Shown here in pieces: positions 23,449-36,004 of a DNA stretch of 64,000 nucleotides. Position numbers and translations under genes: made by a program. The stretch spans positions 63,394,387 through 63,458,386 of the forward strand of contig CM067298.1 in the NCBI GenBank assembly GCA_034231615.1, in the 5' to 3' direction. How positions within the stretch are numbered: position 1 is the first letter of the stretch; every line of letters starts with the position of its first letter. Source of the stretch: Meghimatium bilineatum. Its lineage: Eukaryota; Mollusca; Gastropoda; Stylommatophora; Philomycidae. Below the pieces are notes generated by a model, which did not search any database, was not told the origin of the DNA, and saw only the letters and a list, made by a program, of their open reading frames with translations.

Positions 23449-24095
23449 ATTCTTCTTCTTTCTGTCCTCATGTACCTTGCGGTGTTGAGTGGAGAGAGAC
23501 TGTACGATCTTTTGCCCTTCTATTTGCCTCTTCCGCTGTTATATTTCTGAGTGTCTCTAATACACTATCTATCCACCTTTTACGAATGCGTCCAATAGAT
23601 CGACTGTTTTCGTATTGTTTGTTACGTGTTTTTTGGATACTACTTTGCTCTTTCTGTCTGGTTATGTGTCCGTACCATTTAACTTGTTGTTTCTGGATGT
23701 ATTCTATTGTTGACTTGATCCCTAATTGTTTCCTTAGTGCTTCATTCCTGATTTTGTCTCTCAAGCTAACTCCAACCATACGTCTCACACATTTCATTAC
23801 AGTGGTGTTAATCTTATGTATTGTTCTAGAATCTAATGTCCAAGTTTGACAATGATAACACAATGTTGTTAAGAAAATGGTGTTGAAAAGCGCTTTCTTT
23901 GTTTCTAGTGTAATATCTTTGTTTCTTAGTAAAGGTGTTAATTGACCAATGACCTGACAGGCCTTATTACATCTTGCGTTTATTTCTGCTTCTTGTTTAT
24001 TATCATATCTCAATATGCTGCTTAGATATTTGAATTCATCTACTTGTTTTAGTTGTTTATTGTTTATCTGTATGTTGATGTTCTCCTCTAACAAA
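23449..24095 (-). pseudogene. LINE ORF2 C-terminus, (GAA)n-tailed family, longest copy (208 aa open)
   Basis: The minus-strand frame 24094-23468 is open for 208 residues. It contains QVDEFKYLSSIL (the F-YLGS motif after the palm), ARCNKACQVIGQLTPLLRNK, TLCYHCQTWTL, MKCVRRMVGVSLRDK, VKWYGHITRQ and RIRKRWIDSVLETLRN. This is the thumb/connection and C-terminal tail of a CR1/RTE-like LINE. The (GAA)n tail lies at 23449-23466 on this strand. Homology ends at about 24095, a 5' truncation typical of target-primed insertion. The reverse transcriptase catalytic core is absent, so it cannot be active. The plus-strand frame 23586-23849 is its shadow. Confidence 0.85.
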
Positions 24096-24190
24096 CTACG
24101 ACTTGTGTAACTCTAGGATTCGATGCATAGTATGTTTCTAATCTTGAATGCAGAAGCGAAAATCCATGAACGATTTGCATTAATTTGTGT

Positions 24191-24583
24191 GTATATATTC
24201 AATATATGATACAACAATGAAATGATGATAAAATGTGTGTGTATATATTCAATATATGGTACAACAATGAAATGATGATAAAATGTGTGTGTATATATTC
24301 AATATATGGTACAACAATGAAATGATGATAAAATGTGTGTGTATATATTCAATATATGGTACAACAATGAAATGATGATAAAATGTGTGTGTATATATTC
24401 AATATATGGTACAACAATGAAATGATGATAAAATGTGTGTGTATATATTCAATATATGATACAACAATGAAATGATGATAAAATGTGTGTGTACATATTC
24501 AATATATGGTACAACAATGAAATGATGATAAAATGTGTGTGTATATATTCAATATATGGTACAACAATGAAATGATGATAAAA
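24191..24583. repeat. 50-bp minisatellite, 8 copies
   Basis: GTATATATTCAATATATGGT starts at 24191, 24241, 24291, 24341, 24391, 24441, 24491 and 24541, exactly 50 bp apart. Copies differ by one or two bases (for example GATAC in copies 1 and 6, GTACATATTC in copy 7). It lies 95 bp from the truncated 5' end of the LINE copy at 23.4-24.1 kb. Confidence 0.97.
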
Positions 24584-25136
24584 GAAGTTGTCGGAATGAT
24601 TAACGTAGAAGCTTGACAGAAAGTCATACAGACATGACAATGTTGTGTTAACAGGGCCGTAGATATGATTACCGTAAAGAGGGGGTTTTACCGTACACTT
24701 TTTTGTAAGTGTCAGTGCAGTAAATCACACTATTTTACTGGCAGTGTAAAGGCATTTTTGTGAAAAATCACTGAGGGATGGGTTTTAACAAACATTTTGG
24801 CGCAATTTCAATACTAAAACCCTTGTTCAGAGTTTATAAGGGAAAGCGTTGCACACCACAAACCCCTTCCTTATCTACAGGCCTGTGTATTAATGGGAGT
24901 AATATGTTAATATCTAGGAGTACCTGGTATAGTGTGTTCATATTATTAAATATAGAAACAAATGAACTGGCAGGTTTTTTTTGCAGATTTATTCTATATT
25001 TGCACGTGACGTGTTTTTGCAGATCGTTGTCCTCACTATGACTTTGTAAGTAAATCGGTTCTCCGTAAACAGTCAAATCTCCACCATTGTCATACATCGA
25101 TATCTAGTAATAAATCATAGTATTTCTCTTGTTCTG
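24584..25136. other. Stretch without a gene
   Basis: The frames at 24778-25041 (+) and 24834-25097 (-) overlap each other and show no domain. Nothing else is recognised. Confidence 0.4.
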
Positions 25137-25305
25137 CTTCATGGTACATTTCCCTCAACAATTCATCTTGTATGTTAAGGTCTTTATAGATGTCTGCGTT
25201 AGTTTGACTTTCTGTCCGTGAAACATTTTTAGGACATGTCTATAGTATTTCATTTCAAATGCTGATATTATCTTTTTCATTGCGGATGTTATAGTCCATG
25301 AGTCA
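25137..25305 (-). pseudogene. LINE ORF2 C-terminal relic
   Basis: The minus strand reads SWTITSAMKKIISAFEMKYY then RHVLKMFHGQK and TLTYKMN. The pattern W-x-T---x-K-I-AFE-K-YRR-L is the usual segment after the LINE reverse transcriptase thumb. It has no flanking domains and ends in a stop, so it is a short relic. Confidence 0.55.
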
Positions 25306-26350
25306 TAGATGTTTCATCTGTGATGTGTTTTGTAAGGCCATTATTAAGTACTTTCATTGGAGAAATTTCCTGTGATATTGTTAATTTTCCCTAGAGACTT
25401 AAAGTTGTTAATTTTGAAGTTGTTCGTTGTCAATGACTATTGAATGTATGAGTTCACTTCTTTTTTTATGCATTTTGTTTCTGTTTTGCTTTGAGGACAA
25501 GATTTTAGGCCTGTTATGATTTTCAACTGACATAATTATATGTTCAAGATATATGGGACTTCTTGATATTAGGTCAGTGTCATCTCCTTTCTGGAAATTT
25601 CTGGAATCTCATGCCCTCGGATATTAAGCGGTAGGAACATATTCTATAGACGGTGCAAAGATGGAGATTGCAAGAGGGAAGGTGTTTTATAAAATGTGAT
25701 TGAAAATTGTGCAGACAATGTGCTAATGACAGATGATGTGTTAATGTGGACAACATTAAAATTAATACAATTTCAGAAGGAACCGCAAAGAATGATACAA
25801 ACACAAAGTAGTTAAGGAAGATATTAGCACCGAGTTACAGGCACACTAAATAGCTAGGTGCATAAGAGAGTGACACAATCACTAAGTAACTGTGGAAGAG
25901 AGTAACAGAAACGCTGAATAAATAGATACATAAGAGAGTAACAACAAGCAACAGAAACAAATGCAAATGAATAAGATTAATTTAAATGAATTTTGTAATT
26001 TACAGTTGACTAGATGCATGCATTTTTGTATTATAAATCATATTTTAACTTGGTAATAATAATTGAATTAAAAAAATAATGATTTCCAATATTTGTATCC
26101 ATATATTGTAATATTGAATATGCAGGTTCTAAGGAAAGTTAGGTTATAAATAATATCAGGGCACATGCATATAATGTTGAGAGTACACCTTCAATCCCAT
26201 GTAAAGGAAACATGAATGATAAACTTACACTTTTTCTGGATTGTATTATCATTATAATAATCAGTATTACTATTATCACCGATATCATGCAAGATAAATG
26301 TCGTGCTAAACATAGAGGACAGTAACAGGTCATCAAGAAAATCGTGGATA
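25306..26350. other. AT-rich stretch without a gene
   Basis: AGAGAGTAACA-like text recurs loosely at 25860-25960. No element or gene is recognised. Confidence 0.4.
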
Positions 26351-26367
26351 ACTGCATAACTAGAAGC

Positions 26368-27170
26368 ATTCCGATCATTAAACAACAGCTTGCTAATCTG
26401 CAGGGATTTGAGTACGATAATCAAACACCAGCTTGCTAATCTGCAGGGATTTGAGTACGATCATCAAACAACAGCTTGCTAATCTGCAGGAATTTTAGTA
26501 CCATCATCAAACAACAGCTTGCTAATCTGCAGGGACTTGAGTACGATCATCAAACAACAGCTTGCTAATCTGCAGGGATTTGAGTACGATCATCAAACAA
26601 CAGCTTGCTAATCTGCAGGGATTTGAGTACAATCATCAAACAACAGCTTGCTAATCTGCAGGGATTTGAGTACGATCATCAAACAACAGCATGCTAATCT
26701 GAGTACGAACATCAAACAACAGCTTGCTAATCTGCAGGGATTTGAGTACGATCATCAAACAACAGCATGCTAATCTGAGTACGATCATCAAACAACAGCT
26801 TGCTAATCTGCAGGGATTTGAGTACGATCATCAAACAACAGTTTGCTAATCTGCAGGGATTTGAGTACAATCATCAAACAACAGTTTGCTAATCTGCAGG
26901 GATTTTAGTACCATCATCAAACAACAGCTTGCTAATCTGCAGGGACTTGAGTACGATCATCAAACAACAGCATGCTAATCTGCAGGGATTTGAGTACGAT
27001 CATCAAACAACAGCTTGCTAATCTGCAGGGATTTGAGTACAATCATCAAACAACAGCATGCTAATCTGAGTACGATCATCAAACAACAGCTTGCTAATCT
27101 GCAGGGATTTGAGTACGATCATCAAACAACAGCTTGCTAATCTGCAGGGATTTGAGTACGAGCACAGAAG
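26368..27170. repeat. 43-bp minisatellite derived from the SINE S1 3' end, about 19 copies
   Basis: The unit is AACAACAGCTTGCTAATCTG followed by CAGGGATTTGAGTACGATCATCA (43 bp). About 19 copies of GCTAATCTG are present. Three copies (near 26691, 26768 and 27058) are 10 bp shorter, lacking CAGGGATTTG. The unit matches the S1 tail text TGCTAATCTGCAGGAGTTTG then AGAACGAAC. The array is preceded by AGAAGCATTCCG and followed by AGAAGAAG, the flanking parts of S1. The array thus appears to have grown inside an S1 copy. Confidence 0.9.
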
Positions 27171-27324
27171 AAGATACACGTACAATGTTTAATTCCTAGC
27201 GGATATTACCGAATTTTGTCGTAATTCTATAATAAAAATTTCTCTTGCTGGTGATACTGAGACAATTTTGCCTCAGTCTGTGCAACCACGTTCAATTTAG
27301 AAAAAAACTGATACAGTTATTTTA

Positions 27325-27490
27325 AGACTTCTACGTGCCACAATACTAGTCCATCCTTGCAACTTTTCTCTTTGTCGTCCTCTATCTCTTCTCCCCTTGA
27401 TCTTTCCAGTGGTTATTAAGTGTTCAAGCAGTGTGTTCTGCTCAGCACATGCCCTAGAAATCTTGACTGATATTTCATCAACGTGGGAAT
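27325..27490 (-). pseudogene. LINE C-terminal tail relic (GKIKGRRDRGRQREK family)
   Basis: The minus strand reads LLEHLITTGKIKGRRDRGRQ then REKLQGWTS. It is the same family as 28725-28925 and 47970-48410 (TTGKIEGNR-RGRQREK). Only about 50 residues survive. Confidence 0.65.
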
Positions 27491-28224
27491 TTTATGGGCT
27501 GCTCACTTAGGTATGTGAATATATTTACAACATTCAGTGTTACCTCCCTTAAATGCTAGAAATTTAGCAAAATGAGGCATTCCCCTTTCCCTTTATGATT
27601 TTCCGCAAAAAGGTCCTCAAATGTTCCAATAAAATTAAGAACTTACACACGAATATGGGTGAATGACCTTCTAGTAGGTAAAATTGTCCCTTTTTCAAGA
27701 TTTATTTGGATCCCTGTATGCACCATTTATTATTCGCTTCCCTCACGGTTGTCCTATTTCGCTTCTTTCTCAACAGATAGACATACACCACATATATAAA
27801 TAATGATTTCCTTGTATAAGCACACGGGTCTACTGATATTTCTCAGTTACATTACAATAATCTGAATGTGGATAATTATTACACAATTCGTTGACTAGTA
27901 ATATCCGACACCTCACTATTCGTTATCATCCTTGTATCCAACACTAATTTCTATTATTCCTAACTGTAGGTAATGTTACCTCTACTGTTGCCATTAAAAG
28001 AATGGCGGTTGAAGTTGGTTTATCTTCTGTCTAATGAATTTGTAAAATATAATAGTATATTTCAATCATGTGTCTGACTTAATTCATACTTTGACATATT
28101 AAATGTTTGCTTTTGTTAAATGTAGCTGTAGATAACAATCGATAGGTATCCATAATGATTTATATACAACTGTGTCTGGTAAGGATAGAACACGCATACT
28201 AGTATTAAAATCATGGTCATTTTC
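27491..28224. other. Stretch without a gene
   Basis: AT-rich, no element recognised. Confidence 0.45.
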
Positions 28225-28693
28225 AGTGGTATAGAGGGATCATGGGGGTCTGTATCAGTTGCTTAGAAACTGCTACAGTGGTATAGAGGGATCATGGGGG
28301 TCTGTATCAGTTGCTTAGAAACTGCTACAGTGGTATAGAGGGATCATGGGGGTCTTTATCAGTTGCTTAGAAACTGCTACAGTGGTATAGAGGGATCATG
28401 GGGGTCTGTATCAGTTGCTTAGAAACTGCTACAGTGGTATAGAGGGATCATGGGGGTCTGTATCAGTTGCTTAGAAACTGCTACAGTGGTATAGAGGGAT
28501 CATGGGGGGTCTGTATCAGTTGCTTAGAAACTGCTACAGTGGTATAGAGGGATCATGGGGGTCTGTATCAGTTGCTTAGAAACTGCTACAGTGGTATAGA
28601 GGGATCATGGGGGTCTGTATCAGTTGCTTAGAAACTGCTACAGTGGTATAGAGGGATCATGGGGGTCTGTATCAGTTGCTTAGAAACTGCTAC
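28225..28693. repeat. 52-bp minisatellite, 9 nearly identical copies
   Basis: AGTGGTATAGAGGGATCATG begins at 28225, 28277, 28329, 28381, 28433, 28485, 28538, 28590 and 28642. The period is 52 bp, with one inserted G in the sixth copy. Copy 3 has T for G in the TCTGTAT segment. The near identity implies a young or homogenised array. It is about 30 bp upstream of a LINE relic. Confidence 0.97.
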
Positions 28694-28724
28694 TTGCTGT
28701 TGACACTGTAATTAAAGACTATCT

Positions 28725-28925
28725 ATACAGTTTCTATAGTCACAACAGGCAAAATTGAAGGCAACAGAGTCAGAGGGCGACAACGTGAGAAATTATTAGA
28801 CAGTTTGACAACCTGACACGGCAAGGAAACAACAACGACTTTGATGCATAATACTGTGGAAAGAGAGCTTTGGAGAGCCATGACCGCCTACGCCAGCCGG
28901 CATGGCACCTGACGATGATACAGAT
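28725..28925 (+). pseudogene. LINE C-terminal tail relic
   Basis: It reads SIVTTGKIEGNRVRGRQREK, then RELWRAMTAYASRHGT before TGATGATA. The closest relative in the window is 48225-48400. An in-frame TGA breaks it. The array at 28225-28693 ends where this homology begins. Confidence 0.7.
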
Positions 28926-30292
<1,367 letters not shown>

Positions 30293-30500
30293 CTTGGTTG
30301 CTGATTCTGTGGTCCATGAGCTAACACCCTTTGACACAATGCCATTTTACTGGCATTATATTGCTGGGTAGTCTGTGGATTTTCGTCCCACCCTATCACA
30401 CCATCAGGAATGTAGATTTCCGCCGCCGCCAATTGATTACTGGTTATGCTGAACGCCTCTATTGCTCCAAACATGCAACCAATTGTTCAAGTCAAAAGGA
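30293..30500 (-). mobile_element. Dispersed repeat R1, copy 4 (3' part)
   Basis: It matches 4613-4900 (minus strand), with an internal gap of about 60 bp relative to copy 2. Landmarks on the plus strand are TTGGTTGCTGAT at the tail, GGCATTATATTGCTGGGTAG, and CAATTGATTACTGGTTATGC. A LINE tail follows directly downstream. Confidence 0.65.
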
Positions 30501-30521
30501 TAGAAAAATAGGGAGAAAATC

Positions 30522-30842
30522 ATGGATAGAGGAAAAACAAATAAAGAGGTGCTAAAGACACTTAATATGAAGAAAGAATTACTAAGAGAAATAAAGATCA
30601 GGCAAATAAAATATTTTAGTCACATTAAAAGACATGACACCTTACTGAAGACCTTACTTGAGGGTAAAGTCAAAGGGAAGCGAGCAAGAGGTAGGCAGAG
30701 ATACAAGTGGGAGAGTAACATCACACGATGGACAGGTTACAGTCTAGCAGTGTGCACCACCAAGACAAGAGACAGGCGATGTTGGAGATACGTTGTAGCC
30801 AGCCTTCGTTGCGGAGACGGTACTTGATGATGATGATGAATC
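30522..30842 (+). pseudogene. LINE ORF2 C-terminal domain relic (SLRCGDGT type)
   Basis: The 101-residue frame reads LREIKIRQIKYFSHIKRHDT, LEGKVKGKRARGRQRYKW, NITRWTGYSL and ends VVASLRCGDGT, then TGATGATGATGA. This terminal motif and GATGAT run is a recurrent signature of one LINE family in invertebrate genomes, as I recall. The frame is open but covers only the C terminus. The diverged text at 43675-43840 is probably a second copy. Confidence 0.75.
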
Positions 30843-31660
30843 ACCTATGGACATGCTTTGACATCTGAAACCAAGATCAAATGACTAGAAATCCTAATAG
30901 ATATAATTTAATGCTAATAAATCAACAAATTAACTCCTATAATATTTTTTTCGTTACTGCATTTATTCTCGTAAAGGAGGCTTTTTGTGGGTTATGTAAA
31001 TAATGGCTGTTATAATATAATGTACATAAATTCACAAACAAATTTTATCGTTCATTAATTTACAAACTAATTATATAATATATCGTTAATAAACTCATAA
31101 ATTGAAGTAATATATTGTTCATAAACACACTTTATGATGTCAATTAACATTTTCATTCGAATTACACACACATGTATGTACATGTTTCAACTGATAACAT
31201 GATACAAATATGAATAGTGATCTAGATGAGCTTGTGCATTGATCTATTATTTGTGAGCTTGAGAAGGATGAATTTCTGCAGCTTGGTTACTTTAGCGGAT
31301 TTTTCAACCATACCTAGTCTTCTACTCACTATATAAAATGTTTTAGTAGTGATTCAGGCTTGTACAACATTTTTATGTGTATACAATTTGATATTTAAAA
31401 AAAACTAGAAATCATTATTTTGATAAACATATTTTGACCACTACTTACACCTCACATGTGTTGGCTACATAACATGTGCATGAAGCACGAGATTTATCAT
31501 TCTATTTTACTGATGCGAATGATAACAATCCCGCTTGTATATCTTGGTAGTATCCATGATTGATGCGGTTACGGAAGATCTAAATGTGCTGTCGTTTTGA
31601 TTTGGAGTGAGAAAGTGTTGTTATTGGGGCTGTCTATAAATTACTAATTCATGGCTTTCA
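30843..31660. other. AT-rich stretch without a gene
   Basis: No element or gene recognised. Confidence 0.45.
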
Positions 31661-32180
31661 TAATAATTCCGCTGGACTGGCCACATCGTCTGTACGCCTT
31701 ACAAGCGCCTTCCAAAGAGATTATTCTATGGGGAGTTGTGCGAAGGTAAACGTTCAAGTGGAGGGCAGAAAAAGCGCTTCAAGGATCACCTAAAAAGCTC
31801 TCTCAAGAACTGCAGCATCGATCCTAGCTCATGGGAGATTACAGCAATTGATCGCTCAGCCTGGCACACCCAGATCACTGCTGGCATCACGAAATTTGAA
31901 AAAAATAAAGAACAGTGGGGGCAATCCACAAGCGTAAGAAGCGGAAGGACACATCCGTGAATTCTCCTACCCCGAACCTTCAGCACTCCTGCATGCACTA
32001 CAATAGAACTTTCCGTGCACGAATCGAACTCATCATGCATCTACGAACTCACAAACCAAATTAGTTAATTACCAATTTTAATTATTATATATATATTTTT
32101 TTCCCATCGCATTTAATGTTTTTTTTCATGCCATGCTCATCTTCGCTTGCGAAGGAGGAACAGCATCATGATCATCATCA
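31661..32180 (+). pseudogene. LINE ORF2 tail with terminal C2H2 zinc-finger relic
   Basis: It reads WTGHIV, LPKRLFYGELCEGKRSSGGQ then KKRFKDHLKSSLKNC, and SWEITAIDRSAW, in frame 31736-31960. After a frame change the text HSCMHYNRTFRARIELIMHL then RTH gives a degraded C-x2-(C)-...-H-x3-H finger. It ends with CGCTTGCGAAGGAGGAACAG and ATGATCATCATC. This is the C-terminal architecture of one LINE clade common in aquatic invertebrates, as I recall. In the finger one cysteine is replaced by tyrosine. The copy at 42566-43060 keeps both cysteines. Confidence 0.75.
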
Positions 32181-33434
32181 ATTACTTTTACAATATTCTC
32201 CGGGAGCGTTATGTACCTTGCTCTGCCAGTTTCACGATATATTTGCCTTTTTTTAAAACCACCTTCTGGCTCATTCAATTTCGGCATGCCTTTCTTTTTT
32301 AGCTTTTCTAGCCTCTGACAGCCTTTCTATATGTCACGGGTGATGAATGTGTATCCATTCTTTGTTGTGACGGTCTATCACGTTATACTTTACATAAAAC
32401 AGCATGTCCCTGTTTCAGAGGTGGCGGTAATCAGGGATGTAAGCTGGGGTTGTCTTGCTCGAGGAGTTCCACTGTCAGTGAACTTGTCTCACATAATTAC
32501 ACACATTGTCTCTGTGCTTATCGGGTATTGATACTTTTCTCATTTATGATCACGTGTCCAGTATAGAAAACACTCAGCAGTAGAGTTGGTCGCGGGTTTG
32601 TTCGCCATCTTGCCCGAAGTATCATTCATCGACATCGTTAACCTCTCGTCCAAGCCTTAGTCTGTACACATATTTAGGACCAGAGATTAGAAGCTTGTTC
32701 TCAAGCTGAACAGTACGTTAGTTTGGATTTTCATGCAGCGTTCTCTCAATTATGTACGCACTCTGCTCCTTGAGTCTGTGCTGCCCTCTAATTGCACGCA
32801 ATATGGTGTCCTTACGTGTACAGCGACTTGCCACGACTATCGTTATGTATCTTTATCAAGATAGGCACAAAACATCAGACGACGACAAATGAAAATTATC
32901 ACAACACACAAACGTATCCAACGGAAATATGGAAATGTGATACAGGAAGGACAGGAAGTACATAAAAAAGGTAAATATATGTGGAAAGGAAACGAACAAA
33001 AGGATGACGTAAATTACGGAGCAAAATGAATGAGGACAAAGACCACTCCAACCCAGTACTAGACAAAAAGGGGTCGGAATTGAGTCAAAAATGCGTGAGT
33101 GTATCCAATTCAAAAATAAGACGATTTTCTAGAGCTTACCTAGATCTATCATCGGTGGTACAGGATCTAATGGCAGTGACCTGACTATCAAGAGCACCAT
33201 GATCATCATAGCCGTTGAAGTGTGTTGCCACAGGAGTAGGTGTTCAGTGTTTGATGGCATGAAGATGGTTACAAAAGCGATCGCTCAATCTTAAGCCGGT
33301 TTTCACGATTTACTACTTTCTGCAGCGTTTTACTACTTTCTGTTGTTTTTTTCCTTAGATGCTCGTTCCCTGACAGCGTTCTTTCATCCGTTTAGCTCCG
33401 TGTGCGCCAGTAGTCTCGCCTCGATACCTTGACT
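32181..33434. other. Unassigned stretch, less AT-rich
   Basis: Frames at 32331-32531 (+) and 32856-33113 (-) show no domain I know. Part of it may be the upstream region of the Penelope-like fragment at 33.4 kb, but I cannot show that. Confidence 0.35.
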
Positions 33435-33805
33435 GACTCCCAAGGCTATTCCTCCTCCTCTGATAGTATTAAACGTGTTCTTACCTTTCATCCTCATAAA
33501 TCTTCCGACGCATCATGCTTAAACAGTATCCCCTCTCCAGTCTGATCCTGACACCCGTGCCGCTTTCCATGACATACCTCTGGTGGCCTATAGGTGCGAC
33601 AAAAATCTGAAGGATATATTGGTCCAATGCAACCTTAAGTGTTCTGTTCCCAACCATTTTGGCACTGTTCGTTGCCCACGTTGCCGTTGCTATACATGTC
33701 CTTATGTGTTCCAGATGCGCTCCATGTCATTTCCCAAGGCCTCTTTTTCCATCGATGAGCCTTTACATGTGTATCCCGCTATGTTATTTACGTGATCATA
33801 TGTAA
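33435..33805 (+). pseudogene. Penelope-like element fragment (RT C-terminus to start of GIY-YIG region)
   Basis: Penelope-like elements encode a reverse transcriptase joined to a GIY-YIG endonuclease. Here SIKRVLTFHPHK occurs in one frame. In the next frame come DPDTRAAFHDIPLVAYRCDK, NLKDILVQ and RCPRCRCYTCPYV, a Cys-rich PRC--CPYV linker. After another frame change TCVSRYVIYVIIC follows, the conserved lead-in to the endonuclease. The order VLTFHP ... PLVAYRR-KNLKDILV ... PRCxxCP ... NVIYVIxC is diagnostic for the family as I know it. At least two frameshifts and loss of the endonuclease body make it dead. Confidence 0.75.
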
Positions 33806-34163
33806 ATCATAACGGCGCTGACGTTTTCATACATAATATTTGTAAATTCCGAGTGAATCGCGAGTATATCAGTATGCATGGTAACCAGATAAAGAGCAAA
33901 ACGATAATACATATGGTTATGAGATAACGAAATGGAAGAGGGAAAAACATTACGGGACCTTACAACAATTAAAGAAGCACAGCAACAATGAAAGACGCGT
34001 CAGTCTTGACTCCAAGTTGAGAATTTACTATCAAGGAATTTAGAAATATGTTATATAGGACAGGTGTAGGCGAGTATAATTCCCCTATGCTCGAATCACC
34101 AAGCAAGCAGATTGTAGATTTGGAGAGACATTTGGAAGTAGTAGGTAGGCGGTTATAGGCGAA
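33806..34163. other. Stretch between two Penelope-like pieces
   Basis: AT-rich, non-coding. Nothing recognised. Confidence 0.45.
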
Positions 34164-35270
34164 GACGTTATTAATAGTAATGCAAAATGATGTAAAAAGG
34201 TTACTAAAACACTTACCTAGCCTATTAATAAAAATATATTTTTATTAATGTTCATATTTGTGTATACATATATATATGTATATTTATGTGAGCGCTTTTT
34301 TATGTTAATGCACGTATCTCCATTCTGTGTCAATGTGTATACCTATTCTGGTGTGAGCCCTTTCCTGTGTGTGGATACATTTACATGCCTGTGCATTTTG
34401 TGTGGGTATCCTTCACACATCTGTGTCCATCTTGTTATGTGTTTATTTCTTGACTCTTGGTGTGTGTTTACATTTCTATGTATGTTTAGGTTTGGTTTTA
34501 TATATATGTTTATGTCTATATTTGGTTTCACATTCATTCCATGCGTTTTCAAATGTTGATTCTTCTTCTATCCTTCCTTCCCCAAACCCACTCACCCCAC
34601 CACCACACAACCTCATCATTACTCATCTATCATTGTCATATGCCATTCTTGTTGGCGTAGGTGACCATGGTTCTCTGTTCACAGTATTGTTATCAGGATC
34701 GTTGTTTCCAAGCCTTGCTAGGTTGTCACATGAATATTTTCTCACGTCCCCATCTGTCTCTGTTCCCTTCAGTCGTGCCTGTTGTGACTATGTTCTTAAA
34801 ACCTGCCTGTCTGATAGAGTGACAAAAGGGGTATTTTTCTTATCTTTTTCTTTTATTATTCTTGCACTCATCTATAGTGTCTCTAATTTCCCACTTTCGG
34901 TTTGTTTATAATGAATGCACGCATTTTCACCTTGACTAGATGCGTTGCCATCCCTGCGCTATTATGGAGACGAGGGCTTGATGAAATATAGACATCTATT
35001 TATTTTTTTATTTTATCGTTTTCTGTTGTTTGTCTCTTGAAAAAGGTTCAATTTGAGCCGATACGTTGAGAATTGTCCTGTTTAGTTTTATTGTATGTTT
35101 TTTGTTTTTTTTCTTAAAAATATATTTTTATTAATAGGCTAGGTAAGTGTTTTAGTAACCTTTTTACATCATTTTGCATTACTATTTGTTCATTAGGTTA
35201 CTGCGGCACCATCCACTTTGTCGGACACCCTCTGGCCATTTGGTTATTTATATTTGACGTTATTAATAGT
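34164..35270 (+). mobile_element. Penelope-like non-autonomous insertion with perfect 70-bp inverted repeats
   Basis: Direct repeats GACGTTATTAATAGT at 34164-34178 and 35256-35270 bound a 1,077-bp segment. Inside, 34175-34244 and 35115-35184 are perfect 70-bp inverted copies (70 of 70 by my comparison), each ending in the palindrome TAAAAATATATTTTTA. A further 71 bp (35185-35255) follow the right arm before the direct repeat. A Penelope-like 3' motif, TTTGAGCCGATACGTTGAG, is at about 35052. An inverted terminal segment, a one-sided tail extension and a target duplication of this length are known for Penelope-like elements. The open frames at 34248-34911 are hydrophobic and low-complexity, with no domain. 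Confidence 0.6.
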
Positions 35271-35670
35271 TTAGTGATATGGTGTTCGTCCTGCAGAATC
35301 GACGATGACCCTCTAAAGAGTTATAATGCGTACCTGGAATTTTCTATCGCACTTGGATATGAGTCTGCGGTGCATTGTTCTCTTGCATTTCTTCTAGCAC
35401 AGTTTTGCACCTTATCATTGTGCCTGAGGTTCATAGAAGCGGCTGCACCACTTTTTATTCTTCAACGCCATTTGGATCTCTGCTGCGCAAGACTCGCCCT
35501 TAAAGGTGTGTCTTGGTTGAAGTGAGTCAGTGATGTCTTAAGTGCCTTTAAAATGCTTTTTTCTGCCCTCCGACCTTGTAGGAGCCAATCTGGAGTTCCC
35601 CATACATCATATTGTTTAGCAGACGGCGAAATTTCATGCGGACCACGCGACCTACCAAATGTTTTTGTTT
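35271..35670. other. Unassigned stretch
   Basis: The frame 35274-35525 (+) has no recognised domain. The minus-strand frame 35462-35815 runs through the R1 insertion and is not credible as a gene. Confidence 0.4.
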
Positions 35671-35783
35671 CTTTATCAACAATACTTCCCAGCAATATAA
35701 TGCCATTTAATGGCATTGGGTCAAAGGGCATGAGCCCATGAACCGCTGGATCAGCAACCAACCAATCAACCTTTATCAACAAT
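35671..35783 (+). mobile_element. Repeat R1, 87-bp 3' end with 13-bp target duplication
   Basis: CTTTATCAACAAT occurs at 35671-35683 and 35771-35783. Between them, 35684-35770 matches the terminal 87 bp of R1 (CCAGCAATATAATGCCATTT through AGCAACCAACCAATCAAC). This fixes the 3' end and tail of R1 and shows it inserts by a retroposon mechanism with 5' truncation. Confidence 0.8.
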
Positions 35784-36004
35784 GGGTGTATTCTTACAGA
35801 TTTAGATTTCATCACTACCTTATTGTCTGGTATTTTATCCTACAAATGAATTATAATATCTTACAAAGGTAGCTTAGGTAGAAATGATAGAATATAATTA
35901 TGTCTTTGTTGTATTCTGTCCACCAGACATTCTAGTTCACGAAATCCCCATTATCACATGGCCAGTTGATTTGGTAATAATAAGATCATTATGAATGATG
36001 ATAT

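Noticed and set aside
26368-28693. CRISPR-like regular spacing at 26.4 and 28.2 kb
   Set aside because: The whole unit is repeated, including what would be spacer. These are ordinary minisatellites.
34248-34911. Two long plus-strand frames inside the Penelope-like insertion
   Set aside because: Cys/Leu/Phe-rich low-complexity text from T-rich DNA, no domain, overlapping frames, and inside a non-autonomous element.
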